From the NCBI GenBank assembly GCA_930367215.1, contig OV884059.1, forward strand, positions 35,889,882 to 35,953,881: DNA of 64,000 bases, read 5' to 3'. The stretch's first letter is position 1. Each line of letters opens with the position of its first letter. The position numbers and the translations under genes are program-made. Shown here piece after piece: positions 1-10,034 of this stretch. Below the pieces are notes generated by a model that had not been told where the DNA came from, searched no databases, and saw only the letters and a program-made list of their open reading frames with translations. The DNA comes from Pollenia angustigena. Its lineage: Eukaryota; Arthropoda; Insecta; Diptera; Polleniidae.

Positions 1-222
1 CCTGGTATATATCTGCGATATCTATTAAGGGGGTTGTATTATTAGGTGATACACTGTCATTAACTTCTAAAATGTTTTAAAAGTCAAGTGGAAAAAATAT
101 TGCGTCGTCTTCTGCACAATTTTTTGAGGAGCTAAATTGCATTATTTTTAAAGATAAAAGCTTGGCCATTGCGATGTTGAATTCGTGAACAGAAGGGTTT
201 TTACAATGGCCACCTTTGTCGC
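1..222 (-). pseudogene. P-element/THAP9-like transposase, C-terminal fragment
   Basis: Read on the minus strand, this stretch is open except for one stop. It begins with the residues YVRDKGGHCKNPSVHEF, the C-terminal signature of P-element and THAP9-type transposases (an R..GG...NP block after a DPLENVF-type motif). The preceding residues of the same protein lie at 4965-5290, separated by a Jockey insertion. One in-frame stop after FFPLDF and the window edge break the frame, so it is a dead copy. Family assignment rests on motif recognition, not a search. Confidence 0.6.
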
Positions 223-394
223 GTACATATTTTTTTTTTTTATTTTTTTTTTTTTTATTTTTTTATTGAATCTTCATATATTAAATATGAACTAACAATA
301 ATTAATCAAATCTTAACCTAATACGTTATTTTATCTCCTGCCAGTGCCAGACAAAATTTTCTTCATCACGGGTTATGTTCACTTTTATAGGTGT

Positions 395-3067
395 TTATCG
401 CTCATCTAATTGGGTAAGTGCTGCAGTGTCTCTTCTTCTTAAGCGAGTGTGGCCGCCATGATTTAAAATATTTCGAGCTAGTGGATTTGGGTGTTGTTCA
501 AGCCTTTTTAAATATTTTATTGCATATTTTGTAATCATAGATTTCACTAATGGCACATTGAGATCCTTATGAATGTTTGAGTTTTTAACATACCAGGGAG
601 CGGCTGTGATTATTCGAAGAAGTTTATTTTGGCGCCTTTGAATTTTGTCGATATTAGAGGCCGAGGCAGTGCCCCATAGTTGAATACCGTAGCACCAGAT
701 AGGCTTTAAGATAGAGTTGTAAAGTAGAAGCTTGCAATCGAGACTAAGGACAGAATTTCTTCCAATAAGCCAATGAATTTGAATGGCTTTTAGTTTCATT
801 TGAGTTAATTTTGCCTCTATATGGCATTTCCACGTTAATCGCCGATCCAGATGTATACCGAGATATTTAACATGCGAATGTTGAGGAATTATTTGATTAT
901 TGATTGTAATAGGGGGGCAAGATTCCCGGCGCAAAGTGAATGTTATATGTACACATTTTTGCTCATTGACCATTATCCTCCATTGTCTTAACCATATTTC
1001 TAGTTGAAATATATGATGCTGTAAGTAACGCGATGCTTCATAACGATTTTCGTGGACGCTTAGAAAAGCTGTATCGTCTGCAAATGTTGAAGTTTGTGTG
1101 TAGTTGCTTGTTGGCATGTCCGAAGTATAAATTAAGTATAATAGGGGGCCCAGGATGCTGCCTTGTGGGACTCCAGCGGCAATGGGCTGAGGTGAACTTA
1201 AGAAATTTCCTTCTTTAATAATAAATTGACGACCGACTAAGTAGCTTTCTAGCAGCTTGTGTGTGTTTGCTGGTAAATTTTGCTTCAATTTGTGTAATAA
1301 GCCTTCATGCCAGACTTTGTCAAAAGCTTGCGAAACATCGATGAAGAGTGCTGAGCAATATTTCTTTTCTTCAAATGCTTTTCTTATGACATTTACTATT
1401 CGATGAGTCTGCTCGATTGTGCTGTGTTTTCTTCTAAATCCGAACTGATGGTTTGGAATACATCTATTTTCACTTAAAATTGGTGTTAATTTTGAAACTA
1501 ATAATTTCTCAAACAGCTTTGACATATTTGATAATAAGCTAATAGGTCTATAAGACTCAACTTTTGTATGATCTTTACCTGGCTTTGGTATCATGGTAAC
1601 TAAGGAAACCTTCCATTTTTCAGGATAGTATTCAAGGCGTAAAATAGCATTAAAAATAAAAAGAATAATTTTCTTTGCTATGCGAGGTAGCTCCAAAAGC
1701 ATTTTATTACTGATTTTATCAATACCAGGTGCCTTCTTAGTGTTTAAGTCACAAATAGCCTTTTCGATTTCTCTTATCTCAAATCTGAGGGGAATAGCTG
1801 CTCTAGCATCAACAGGTGGTAACTCGACCGCAATATTGTGAGATATATTTGGTGTAAATACGTTTTTCAAATGATTTACAAACAGGTTTCCTTTTTCATT
1901 ATCATTTCTTGCCCAACTACCATTCAAGTTTCTTAATGGTGGCTTAGATATAACTGGCCTTTTTAGATTTCTAGCTGCACGCCATAATGAGTAGTCAGAT
2001 TGTGGAGTTGCATCAAGTTCCTTAAGATATTTTTCTAGAGAAGCCGTTTTCTGATTCTGTAGCAACTTTCTTAGCCTTTTTGTGCATTCTTTTAATAAAA
2101 TCTTAAGTTGCGGGGATCTGTAAAGTTGCCACTCTCTTCGAACTCTCCTTTTTTCAGTCAAGAGCCGCTCGACATCTGAAGAACATATTTTATTATTTTT
2201 AATTTTTTTGAGGGTAACGCTGGAGTGTTGAACAGCTAGTTTAAGATAACTGTCAAAGTTAACAAGAGAGAGATCCACATTCTCCGGTGTACTAAGCGGA
2301 ATATTTTCTGTGCAATGGGCACTGAGAAATTTTTTATATTTTAACCAATTTATTTGTGTGGCTGGCGTCGCTAAGTAACCTGACGGAAATACAATTCTAT
2401 TTGGGTTCGATATAGTAACAATTGTAGGTGTGTGGTCGGATGATAATTCTAGGGAAGCTTCAACATGAATCGTTTCTGTGGGGATGTTTTTAACCACGCC
2501 AAAGTCGATAACATCTGGAATTTTTTGCTGATCAGTAGGCCAATATGTTGGTTGCCCGCTCGCGACCACATTTAAACCCATTTTAGAGATTGTGTTAAAC
2601 AAAACACGACCTTTTGGTGTTATAAGTCGTGACCCCCAGAAGGTATGTTTAGCGTTATAATCGCCAGCGGCCAGAAAACAGGGTCCTAATGATTTATAAT
2701 ATTTATAATATTGGCCTTCTGATATGGAAAATCTAGGTGGAGAGTATAAAGAAGAAATTACTATGTTTCGATTTAGCTCCTCAACACAAATAGTCGTTGC
2801 TTGCAGATAGTCTTCACGGTGATCACACATAATGTAGTGTTTGACTCGAGTTTTTATTAAGATGGCAGAACCTCCACAAGCTCTATCTCGAGGGTCCTTG
2901 GTATCATATAGTATATAACCATTGATTTTAAACGTATTTCTTGAGGTCAAATGAGTTTCAGAAATCATCATGACATCAATTTGTTTATTTTTAAGAAAGT
3001 ATTCTAATTCATTTTTATGTTGGCGGATGCCGTTTGCGTTCCAAAAACAAATTTTTAAACAGTTCAT
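395..3067 (-). CDS. Jockey ORF2: endonuclease-reverse transcriptase
   Basis: The protein has 890 residues and carries out target-primed reverse transcription of the element. The N-terminal APE-type endonuclease spans about residues 1-225, with WNANG near the start, SETH near residue 36, GDYNAKH near 134 and SSDHTP near 208. The reverse transcriptase follows: FIDVSQAFDKVWH near 573, GVPQGSILGPLL, and the catalytic FADD near 662. No RNase H domain follows, as is usual for the Jockey clade. The ATG overlaps the ORF1 stop (ATGA), which suggests termination-reinitiation. No frameshift or internal stop is present, so the protein may be functional. Confidence 0.95.
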   Translation of the reverse strand: MNCLKICFWNANGIRQHKNELEYFLKNKQIDVMMISETHLTSRNTFKINGYILYDTKDPRDRACGGSAILIKTRVKHYIMCDHREDYLQATTICVEELNRNIVISSLYSPPRFSISEGQYYKYYKSLGPCFLAAGDYNAKHTFWGSRLITPKGRVLFNTISKMGLNVVASGQPTYWPTDQQKIPDVIDFGVVKNIPTETIHVEASLELSSDHTPTIVTISNPNRIVFPSGYLATPATQINWLKYKKFLSAHCTENIPLSTPENVDLSLVNFDSYLKLAVQHSSVTLKKIKNNKICSSDVERLLTEKRRVRREWQLYRSPQLKILLKECTKRLRKLLQNQKTASLEKYLKELDATPQSDYSLWRAARNLKRPVISKPPLRNLNGSWARNDNEKGNLFVNHLKNVFTPNISHNIAVELPPVDARAAIPLRFEIREIEKAICDLNTKKAPGIDKISNKMLLELPRIAKKIILFIFNAILRLEYYPEKWKVSLVTMIPKPGKDHTKVESYRPISLLSNMSKLFEKLLVSKLTPILSENRCIPNHQFGFRRKHSTIEQTHRIVNVIRKAFEEKKYCSALFIDVSQAFDKVWHEGLLHKLKQNLPANTHKLLESYLVGRQFIIKEGNFLSSPQPIAAGVPQGSILGPLLYLIYTSDMPTSNYTQTSTFADDTAFLSVHENRYEASRYLQHHIFQLEIWLRQWRIMVNEQKCVHITFTLRRESCPPITINNQIIPQHSHVKYLGIHLDRRLTWKCHIEAKLTQMKLKAIQIHWLIGRNSVLSLDCKLLLYNSILKPIWCYGIQLWGTASASNIDKIQRRQNKLLRIITAAPWYVKNSNIHKDLNVPLVKSMITKYAIKYLKRLEQHPNPLARNILNHGGHTRLRRRDTAALTQLDER

Positions 3068-4581
3068 GGTTTGTTAAGTACAGCTTGCAATAACATCGAT
3101 TGCATTCTAAGCATTTCCTGCATCATATTACCCATTGTGTTCGTAAAATTATTTACTGTTTGCACTAATGTTTCCATGGTTTTTTCTAAACGACTTAAAT
3201 TAGAAACCGGAGTTTCATCATTACTTGGCGAGGCACCTTGCATTGGCTGATGGTTTGATTTTAGGACGTTAGCGTAAGAGGTTCTGTTATTACTAGGCTG
3301 GGGGGCTTGAATTGCATTTGTGTTTACCTGATTTGCAACCTGCATTTGAGGGGTATTTGTTTTCGGTCCAACCGTCTGCTTGACAATATTATATACTGGG
3401 CATCCTCTATAATTGGCAGTGTGATTACCGCCACAGTTGCTACATTTTTTTACGTTGGGGTCGGTTTTAGACTTATCGCAAGAAACTGTACCGTGTAGTT
3501 CACCACATACTACGCAGACAGGGGGTAAGTAGCAGTATGCCTTGGTATGGCCAAATTCTTGGCAGTTTAAGCACTGAACAGGTCCATTTTTTTTGTGCGG
3601 CTCTTCTATAGTTATTCTTCTGTAGAGAATATATTTTAAATTGTAAATAGGATGTGTTTCGTTTTTTTTAAGTTTTACGTCGCCGGGTTCAAACTCCACT
3701 CGAAAAAGTGGTTGGGGAATTTTTTCTCTATTTTTAATATTTACTACATGTTTTACCTTGAAGCCTTTTTCTTCTAGGAATGTTTTAACCTCTTCTGGGT
3801 CCACACATGAGTCAATACCCTTAATCACTACCTGTAGACCTTTACTGCTTTTCAGTTGGTAGGTATAAAAGTTTTTTTTAAGCGTTTCAAAGTTGTTTAC
3901 TATTTTGCGAAAATCATTCTCATTATTGACTTGTATTTTTGTCTCGTTTATACTTCCACGCTTTATAGCCGCTACGTAAAACGAATTTTCACCTATCACC
4001 GATATCAAACTCTTTATGAGCTCATTTGAATTTTGCTCCCTTAGATATATCGGGGGAGGCTTGGATGGTTTAATGACGTTTGGTGCTTCAGAGGATTCAT
4101 CCTCCAGAATTGCAAAACGATTTTGAGTATTTATTTTATCAAAAGATGGTACTTTTGAGGCCGAAGCAACTGCTGCAGAGGTAGGGCTGCGTCCCCGTTT
4201 AAGCACTGTTATGTACCTGTCCATACCAACTTGTACTGTAGGCTTTTGACAACTTTTTACAGGGGGGTTTTCCATTGCATTTGTGTTTGAGTTCATGGTA
4301 TCATTTCCCACTAAATTTGTTTTTGACGTCACGGCAATACTTGCTGGCCTGGCAACACTTGTCACCAAATCTTGTTGTAGTTTTTTTAATGAGTCACTAT
4401 CCACCGTTTGTGTAAATACCGAGGGTGAGAGGGAACGTGTTCGAGTAATTGGCTTAGCCGTTAGGTAGTTAATATTGTTTTGTTTTGTTTTATTTATTTC
4501 TGCATTATTTTCATTTGCATTAACTAAAACGTAAACGTTTCTTTCATTTTGTCTTAGTGTTGTTTCACTGTTTGTACTCAT
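3064..4581 (-). CDS. Jockey ORF1: Gag-like nucleic-acid-binding protein
   Basis: The protein has 505 residues. A polar N-terminal half is followed by an RRM-like region (about 230-330) and three CCHC-type zinc knuckles at about 335-400: CLNCQEFGHTKAYC, CVVCGELHGTVSC and CSNCGGNHTANYRGC. A Gln/Asn-rich tail and a short C-terminal coiled coil (SRLEKTMETLVQTVNNF) complete it. This is the usual Jockey-clade ORF1 layout; such proteins bind element RNA in a ribonucleoprotein particle. The first ATG of the open frame is used. It lies 375 bases from the element 5' end and the stop overlaps the ORF2 start. Confidence 0.9.
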   Translation of the reverse strand: MSTNSETTLRQNERNVYVLVNANENNAEINKTKQNNINYLTAKPITRTRSLSPSVFTQTVDSDSLKKLQQDLVTSVARPASIAVTSKTNLVGNDTMNSNTNAMENPPVKSCQKPTVQVGMDRYITVLKRGRSPTSAAVASASKVPSFDKINTQNRFAILEDESSEAPNVIKPSKPPPIYLREQNSNELIKSLISVIGENSFYVAAIKRGSINETKIQVNNENDFRKIVNNFETLKKNFYTYQLKSSKGLQVVIKGIDSCVDPEEVKTFLEEKGFKVKHVVNIKNREKIPQPLFRVEFEPGDVKLKKNETHPIYNLKYILYRRITIEEPHKKNGPVQCLNCQEFGHTKAYCYLPPVCVVCGELHGTVSCDKSKTDPNVKKCSNCGGNHTANYRGCPVYNIVKQTVGPKTNTPQMQVANQVNTNAIQAPQPSNNRTSYANVLKSNHQPMQGASPSNDETPVSNLSRLEKTMETLVQTVNNFTNTMGNMMQEMLRMQSMLLQAVLNKP

Positions 4582-4922
4582 GCAAAGAGTTGTTTTTGTT
4601 TTTCACCGTTTTGCTTTGCTTTAATATTTTTATTATTTATTGTATTTTACAACAACAAAAGAAAAAACCAGAATTTAAATGTTTTGTTCAGAATATGTTT
4701 ACACATGTATGAACATTCATACGTACATACATATATATTTTTACTGTTTTATTTAATTTAATTTTATCGTTTTAAATTGTTCACTATTATGTTAAGTAAT
4801 TTAAATAACAAAATATATTATTTTTTTTTTAAGCGTCCATTCGCTGCTTATATTTATGTATGTATTACAAAATCAAATGTGATTAATTAATAGTTCAAAT
4901 CGTATGCGGGGCTAAAAATACA

Positions 4923-4956
4923 CGTCTGTATCACAACAAAGCACAAACCGAACTGT
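4923..4956 (-). promoter_or_regulatory. Probable internal promoter of the Jockey element (Inr + DPE)
   Basis: On the minus strand the element opens ACAGTTCGG. Taking the A of CAGTT as +1, the pentamer AGACG falls exactly at +28 to +32, the position and consensus of an insect downstream promoter element. TATA-less Inr+DPE promoters at the 5' end are established for jockey-like elements. Activity is inferred, not shown. Confidence 0.6.
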
Positions 4957-4964
4957 GTACATAT

Positions 4965-5290
4965 GAAAATACGTTTTCTAATGGGTCTTGGTTAAAATGG
5001 TAAGTAAATTAGAATTTTCTTGTAACATTTCCTCAGTTAACGATAATATACCACTGGTGGTTTCGATTAGTCCACTGATGCAGAATATTTTGTTACCGAA
5101 ATATTCAACTTGCCGTATGTACGAAACTAGCTCTTGCAGTACTTCCCAAGTTTTATTATTAAGCCTTAACCCACGCTTCAGCGGGTTGAGATCATTGAAA
5201 TTTTTACTATTAAAACAGTCAAAGTGGGTATCGAGTTTTTTTAGATGATACTCAAAGTACTGGCAGTACATCAGAGAGTACTCGCACCCC
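4965..5290 (-). pseudogene. P-element/THAP9-like transposase, upstream fragment
   Basis: On the minus strand an exon begins at a good acceptor (TTTCTATTTCAG, about 5291-5302). It reads GCEYSLMYCQYFEYH..., then FDCFNSKNFNDLNPLKRG and NKTWEVLQELVSYI, a layout like the P-transposase region before its C-terminal block. Near 4990-5000 a one-base shift is needed, after which the frame reads NQDPLENVFSY and continues at 222 across the Jockey insertion. The frameshift, plus a stop in the left part, make it a pseudogene. Upstream exons were not found to the right. Confidence 0.6.
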
Positions 5291-5302
5291 TGAAATAGAA
5301 AT

Positions 5303-5916
5303 CGCAGATATGTATATACAATGAAAATGAAGATTATTTTAATGAAGATGGTGATTCTTTTACATCCAACAATTTTGTTGGTTACTGAGCACAACGAATA
5401 TCATGCGTTAAATGTCGTATGGATATAATAAAACCAGCGCAAATTTTGTCATATCCTTCAGAAAAGTTTATTCATGCAAAAAATTATCAAAAAGAATCCC
5501 ACTTTGGAGGTTTGTTTGCCCCCTCTGACTTATTTTTGAAGTTTGTAAAATTCATATACATACATAAAGGTCTTTGAAAAAATATTTTTACAAAATAAAG
5601 AAATGAAAGGCATAAAAAAATTTATTGTTGAGCAATGCGTGAGTTGTACAAAAATTAAATTTATTCTTTTTGGTTTGAGGAGAATGACGTATGTTATAAA
5701 CACAGGATGGAGATGCTTAATTTACTAGTTCTTATTATTATTACGGAAGCATTCCACATGGGAAACTTACAAATACAAATTATCAAGTACTGAAAAAGTT
5801 AAAATTTTAACCATTAAACTTGTAAAGAGCTCATACGAAAAATCAATAAATACTCATAGTAAATAGTAAGAAACAAACACTCTTTTTATTTTTAAATTCG
5901 TTTGATATATGTATAC
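5303..5916. other. No gene seen; presumed intron/flank of the P-like remnant
   Basis: AT-rich sequence with no convincing reading frame. It follows the acceptor of the P-like exon, so it may be that element's intron or flank. No terminal repeat of the P-like element could be located. Confidence 0.3.
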
Positions 5917-5918
5917 TA

Positions 5919-6308
5919 GGGCGGGTCGATTTTTTTTTTTAAATCGTATAGCAAAAACGTCTAAAATAAAATCCTAATCCGCGCCTCTCGACTTGAAAAT
6001 TTATACCTATGCAAAAAAAAAATTTTTTTAAAAAATAGCTTTTTCCAAAAAGAAATCGAATTTTTTGAATAAAATTGCTTAGTAACGTAGTTCTTTTGCA
6101 GTTTTTATTTTTTTACCTTCAAAATTTTTTTTACATTAAAAAAAATTTTCAGCCAAGTAAAAAAATGTTCAAGTCGAGAGGCGCGGATTAGGATTTTATT
6201 TTAGACCCATGGTTTCTTCGGAGAATTTTCTTAGAATTTTATGTATATTACGTTTTTGCTATACGATTTTTAATTTTTTTTTTTTCATCCATACAAATCA
6301 ACCCGCCC
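5919..6308. mobile_element. Palindromic MITE with GGGCGGGT ends, TA duplication
   Basis: The 390-bp element starts GGGCGGGTCGATT and ends with the inverse AATCAACCCGCCC. TA occurs on both sides (5917-5918, 6309-6310). Internal arms also pair: CTAATCCGCGCCTCTCGAC near 5970 against its complement near 6175. TTTTTTGCTATACGAT-type arms lie just inside the ends. The TA duplication fits Tc1/mariner-type mobilisation. There is no coding capacity. Confidence 0.85.
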
Positions 6309-6742
6309 TAATGTATACATACACACATGGTAAGTACGTAATTAAATAATCTAAAAAATGGAATTATAATTCGGTGCAAATCGATATTGTTTAATTTTTA
6401 CAAAAATAAAACACATACTGCTGCCCTACAATTACGCAATTGGTCGCATTCGCTCTTACATAGGTTATTTGCTCATAAATTGTTTGAAAACAAAACGAAA
6501 TCAATTAAAAAAAATACCAAAAACCGGTTTCAACGAAAAAAAACACAAACACACACACTTTGGCTGGCAAAAACAGCAAACATGTGTATGTATTAATGCA
6601 TGTGGTTTCTCGCTCTCTTTAGTTCTCTGAATGTGAGCACGAAGTTTTTGCTTTCTTGTTACTTCCCCCCCTCATCCATAAGAAGCACAGCATTTTTTAA
6701 AATTTCAAATGTACTAAGTGCAACATCTTTATATATTTATAG

Positions 6743-7660
6743 CAGAGATAGGCAAAAGGCCGCCCATGGGCGCTTTGTTATTCTCTTATTTACACGTATT
6801 TAAGCACACGTACAGAAGAAAAAAATTAAAACAATTCAGTCTCGCATGAGCAGTCGCACAGGTATGTTGTGTTACGCTTGTTGCTTGAGCAGCGTTGCCA
6901 CATGTGATTTTTTTTTTTTGTTAAAAGAATTATAAAAAAAGTTTTATTTTATAATTCTTTGTTTAAAAAATAAGTTTTTTTGTAAATTGTTTTTTTTTTA
7001 AAGTTCTTTTTTATAATTCTTTGTTTGAAACAAAAAGCTTTTTGTAAATTGTGCAGTTTTACATTACAATTTTTTTCTTTCAATTTTGGTATTATATTTC
7101 TTACGACATTTTTGCCTTTTTAAGGCTTGATCGAACTTCATTATAATCCATTACTATGTAACATTAAAACACATAATGGTGACAGAAAAGAAGAACTTAA
7201 AATTTTTCAAAACTTTTGATTAATTCATCTATGTCAAACTTGTAGGGACAACATTTTATACGCATGAGGTCTTCGAGATGTTCATCTGTGAGACGATTTC
7301 TGTGTTTATTTTTTATAAACTTCAAAAAAACAAAATGAAGATTCACATATAAAGGTTAATCCAAACGTCGAATACATCTTTAGAATTTAATTTTTTCTTT
7401 TTGGATATATGTTTTTGTTGATATTTTTTTCCAGAAGTTTATTCCACTTTCTAGAGGTAAAGATAAATCAACTTGTCTTTTTAAGTTCTTCTTTTATGTC
7501 ACCATTATGTATTTCAATGTTACTCAGTAACGGATTATTATGAAGTTCGATCATATTTAAAGAAAAGAATTATGGCAACGTTGCAGAACAATGAGAGCGG
7601 GAGAGTCATATAGCACTAACATTATTATGAAATACACATGTATGTGTTTGCCTATCTTTG
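6743..7660 (-). mobile_element. hAT element 1 (918 bp)
   Basis: The terminal inverted repeat is CAGAGATAGGCAAA on the left and its near-complement TTTGCCTATCTTTG on the right. An 8-bp duplication ATTTATAG flanks it (6735-6742 and 7661-7668), matching the hAT consensus nTnnnnAn. It retains only the C-terminal dimerisation end of a transposase on the minus strand (7199-7310). The left half contains repeated AAAGTTTTATTTTATAATTC-like segments (6930-7050). Confidence 0.9.
7199..7310 (-). pseudogene. hAT transposase C-terminus (dimerisation domain remnant)
   Basis: The minus frame reads NKHRNRLTDEHLEDLMRI, then KCCPYKFDIDELIKSFEKF and a stop. RLTDEHL...L.R is the conserved helix near the C-terminus of hAT transposases of the ZBED5/FAM200 type. 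Upstream sequence keeps no clear catalytic region. It sits inside hAT element 1. Confidence 0.75.
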
Positions 7661-7668
7661 ATTTATAG

Positions 7669-9676
7669 CAGTGATGTCAATTATGATTGTGTTGGTGAGA
7701 TTACTCTTATCTCTTACATGCCCAGCGGGCGAAATATGCGGTTGCGAGGCCTTATTAAAGACCTTTTCTAAGGGTCATCTATGTTCGATTAAATTGTTGG
7801 GAATCAGGTAAGGTATTAAAACTTACAAAACATTTTCATGAAAGGGCGATGCAAACACCAGGGCCAGCATTATGCGAGGAAATATAGTTCATGCTTTCCA
7901 TTCATTTTTCATCAGACCATTTAAAGTTAACTTACATTTATTGCTATGAAGACTTAAAAGCAATAAATAATAATACAATTATCGAAAAATGTTGAGTTAT
8001 GGACAGACACAATCAGTTATTATTTAAATAAATTTAATTTGGAACCTCAGAAACTTTGCTTATTTTTTGGAAAAATTGCGCAGTTCACAATATTTGAAGT
8101 CTTTTTACAACCTAATACAATTCTTTCCAATATTTTTCGTTTTTTGCTCAACATACCTTTGCGAATTCTAACAATGAAAATTCATTTGCTCATACTAATG
8201 CAAATATTAAGTTTAAAAATATTCTGTAAGTATTTACCACCATTATAAAAAGAGACGATTTTACTAGCCTATAATAAATACTTTTATTTACCAATAATAT
8301 CTTCTAAATTTATATTGCAGTTTCGTAACAACAAAACATTTTTTAGGTTTGCGGATTTTAATTTATTGCGTTGGTTTGAGCAAATGTATTTCAAATCGGA
8401 AAACATTTGTTCGCAAAGATATGTTGAGGAGAAAAGCGACAAACATTTGAAGGAATTTTTTTTAATAAACTCATCCGCTTGCACGTCCGTTATCGCTGTC
8501 TACAAGACTATTAAATGAAATTCTAATTTGAAGTTTACAGGTATACACAATTGTACATAGAAATGGATTTCCCTGGTCTATTTATTCAAAAATAAAATGA
8601 ATTACATGAGAATTATAACGTGAAAAAAGTTATTTTAGTAAAAAGTTAGGGTATTCATAGTGGTAAGTAAAATAGAAAGGGTATTCACGGTGTTGGGTTA
8701 CTCATACTTCAAACATCTGTGCATACATTTTAATTCTAGCTAATGGTATATCATAACTTTTTACAAAATACCAAATGCGCACCTGAGTTTGCCTGCAAAA
8801 ATGTATAAACTCATTATAACAGGTCAAAGTTACGTTAAATAAATACCATAAAGTAGTAAGGTTTACTCTTTAGACTCGGTCATATAATTGTAGCATAAAA
8901 AAGTAAGCAATAAAAATAGTGCGAAACAATAAAGTTTCATTAATACATCAATAAAACACATCTTCTTACCCAAAAATTTTACCTGCTGTCACATTTGCTT
9001 TTATGTGTATAGGTTTACACATAAATTTTAGCAAAACAAGACTTTTTTAACTTGTTTTTTGAATATTTTTACCTACTTAAGAAAAGAGTTTTCAAAAAAA
9101 AAACCGCACCGACGCGATTGGTACAGAAACAAAAATATTTTTACAATCACAAAATACCAAAAAATTCTTGTGGCTTTTTCTTTTCTTAATAATTTCTGCA
9201 TTTAGGTACGTCTTTTTAACGAAAGAAAAAGGGACCCTGTTACAGGCATCAACGAATTTTTTTTACAACCAAAACACATATCGTTAGCTTAAATGCAAAA
9301 CAATTATTTTGAAAATTTGAAATTTTTGTTGATTAGGATTCACTTTACATATATATTTTTAATGGAAATCCCTGTTTTAAAATCATTATACAATGTCAAA
9401 AACAGAAATAAAACAAAACAAAAACATAGATAATAAATAAAATAAAAAAGATAATAAAACAAAAAAAAAGATGTACCTACATACAGTTATTGTATATTTA
9501 TTTATATACATAAATATATTTAGAGGCCTCAAAACAGTCCTTGCAATATTTGCGATATTTCCCGCTGAATGAGAGTGTTTCTCAGTAAACAATTATATTT
9601 TACGCTCGCAAAATAAAAGAGCGTAAGCGTACATGTGAATTAATTTGCACAATTGTGCAAGGCGCTGACATCCCTG
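7669..9676 (-). mobile_element. hAT element 2 (2008 bp), abutting element 1
   Basis: The ends are CAGTGATGTCA (7669) and TGACATCCCTG (to 9676), inverted with one mismatch. ATTTATAG lies on both sides (7661-7668, shared with element 1, and 9677-9684). The ends differ from those of element 1, so this is another hAT family. A degraded transposase C-terminus lies at 8284-8500 on the minus strand; the rest is AT-rich decay. Confidence 0.88.
8284..8484 (-). pseudogene. hAT (ZBED5/FAM200-like) transposase C-terminal fragment
   Basis: The minus-strand peptide FKCLSLFSSTYLCEQMFSDL, followed by NQRNKLKSANLKNVLLL, matches the hAT C-terminal pattern (F.STY.CE..FS......R..L....L...L). It is the only transposase segment left in hAT element 2. 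No start codon belongs to it. Confidence 0.8.
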
Positions 9677-9684
9677 ATTTATAG

Positions 9685-10034
9685 TCTTTGGTCTCATCGT
9701 TGTTTATTGTTGTTGTTGTTAATGTAAACAAAAGTATAGAGAATGTGCTCTTTTGAATTTACTCAGTTGTGTTATATTGCGTGAGCAACAAAAATGCAAA
9801 TAAAGCACTTTCAATAAAAAACGAATAAATGAAAATATCAAATGTGTACGAAAGGATAAAAAAAATTACCAACGTTGAACTTTGTTTTGCATGTATAGAG
9901 TTATTGTAAATTTTAGCGTATGAATAAATGCACAAAAATAGTGCGTTTTGAGGTTCTCTGGTACATACATATGTGAATGCAAACATATTTTTTATTTCAC
10001 ATTATTGAAATGTTAACATAACCATTTTTTTGCT
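9685..10034. other. No gene seen; left flank of the Harbinger remnant
   Basis: AT-rich, with a short (TTG)n run at about 9699-9720. It probably includes the left arm of the PIF/Harbinger element, but no terminal repeat was identified. Confidence 0.3.

Larger units (their letters stand above)
231..4956 (-). mobile_element. Full-length Jockey-clade non-LTR retrotransposon
   Basis: The element is 4726 bases long, in minus orientation. It is flanked by an 8-bp target-site duplication GTACATAT (223-230 and 4957-4964). The 3' end, on the left, is an A-rich tail of AATAAAA type (T-rich on the + strand, about 231-267). It holds a 5' UTR (4582-4956), ORF1 (3064-4581), ORF2 (395-3067) and a short 3' UTR (268-394). 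Both ORFs are uninterrupted and overlap by ATGA. Removing the element and one duplication rejoins the P-like transposase reading frame, which independently confirms both boundaries. Intact ORFs and a perfect duplication suggest a recent insertion. Confidence 0.93.

Noticed and set aside
4978..5394. 138-codon minus frame as a host gene
   Set aside because: Only the part after the acceptor at about 5291 looks coding, and it continues into the P/THAP9-type C-terminus at 222 after removal of the Jockey element.
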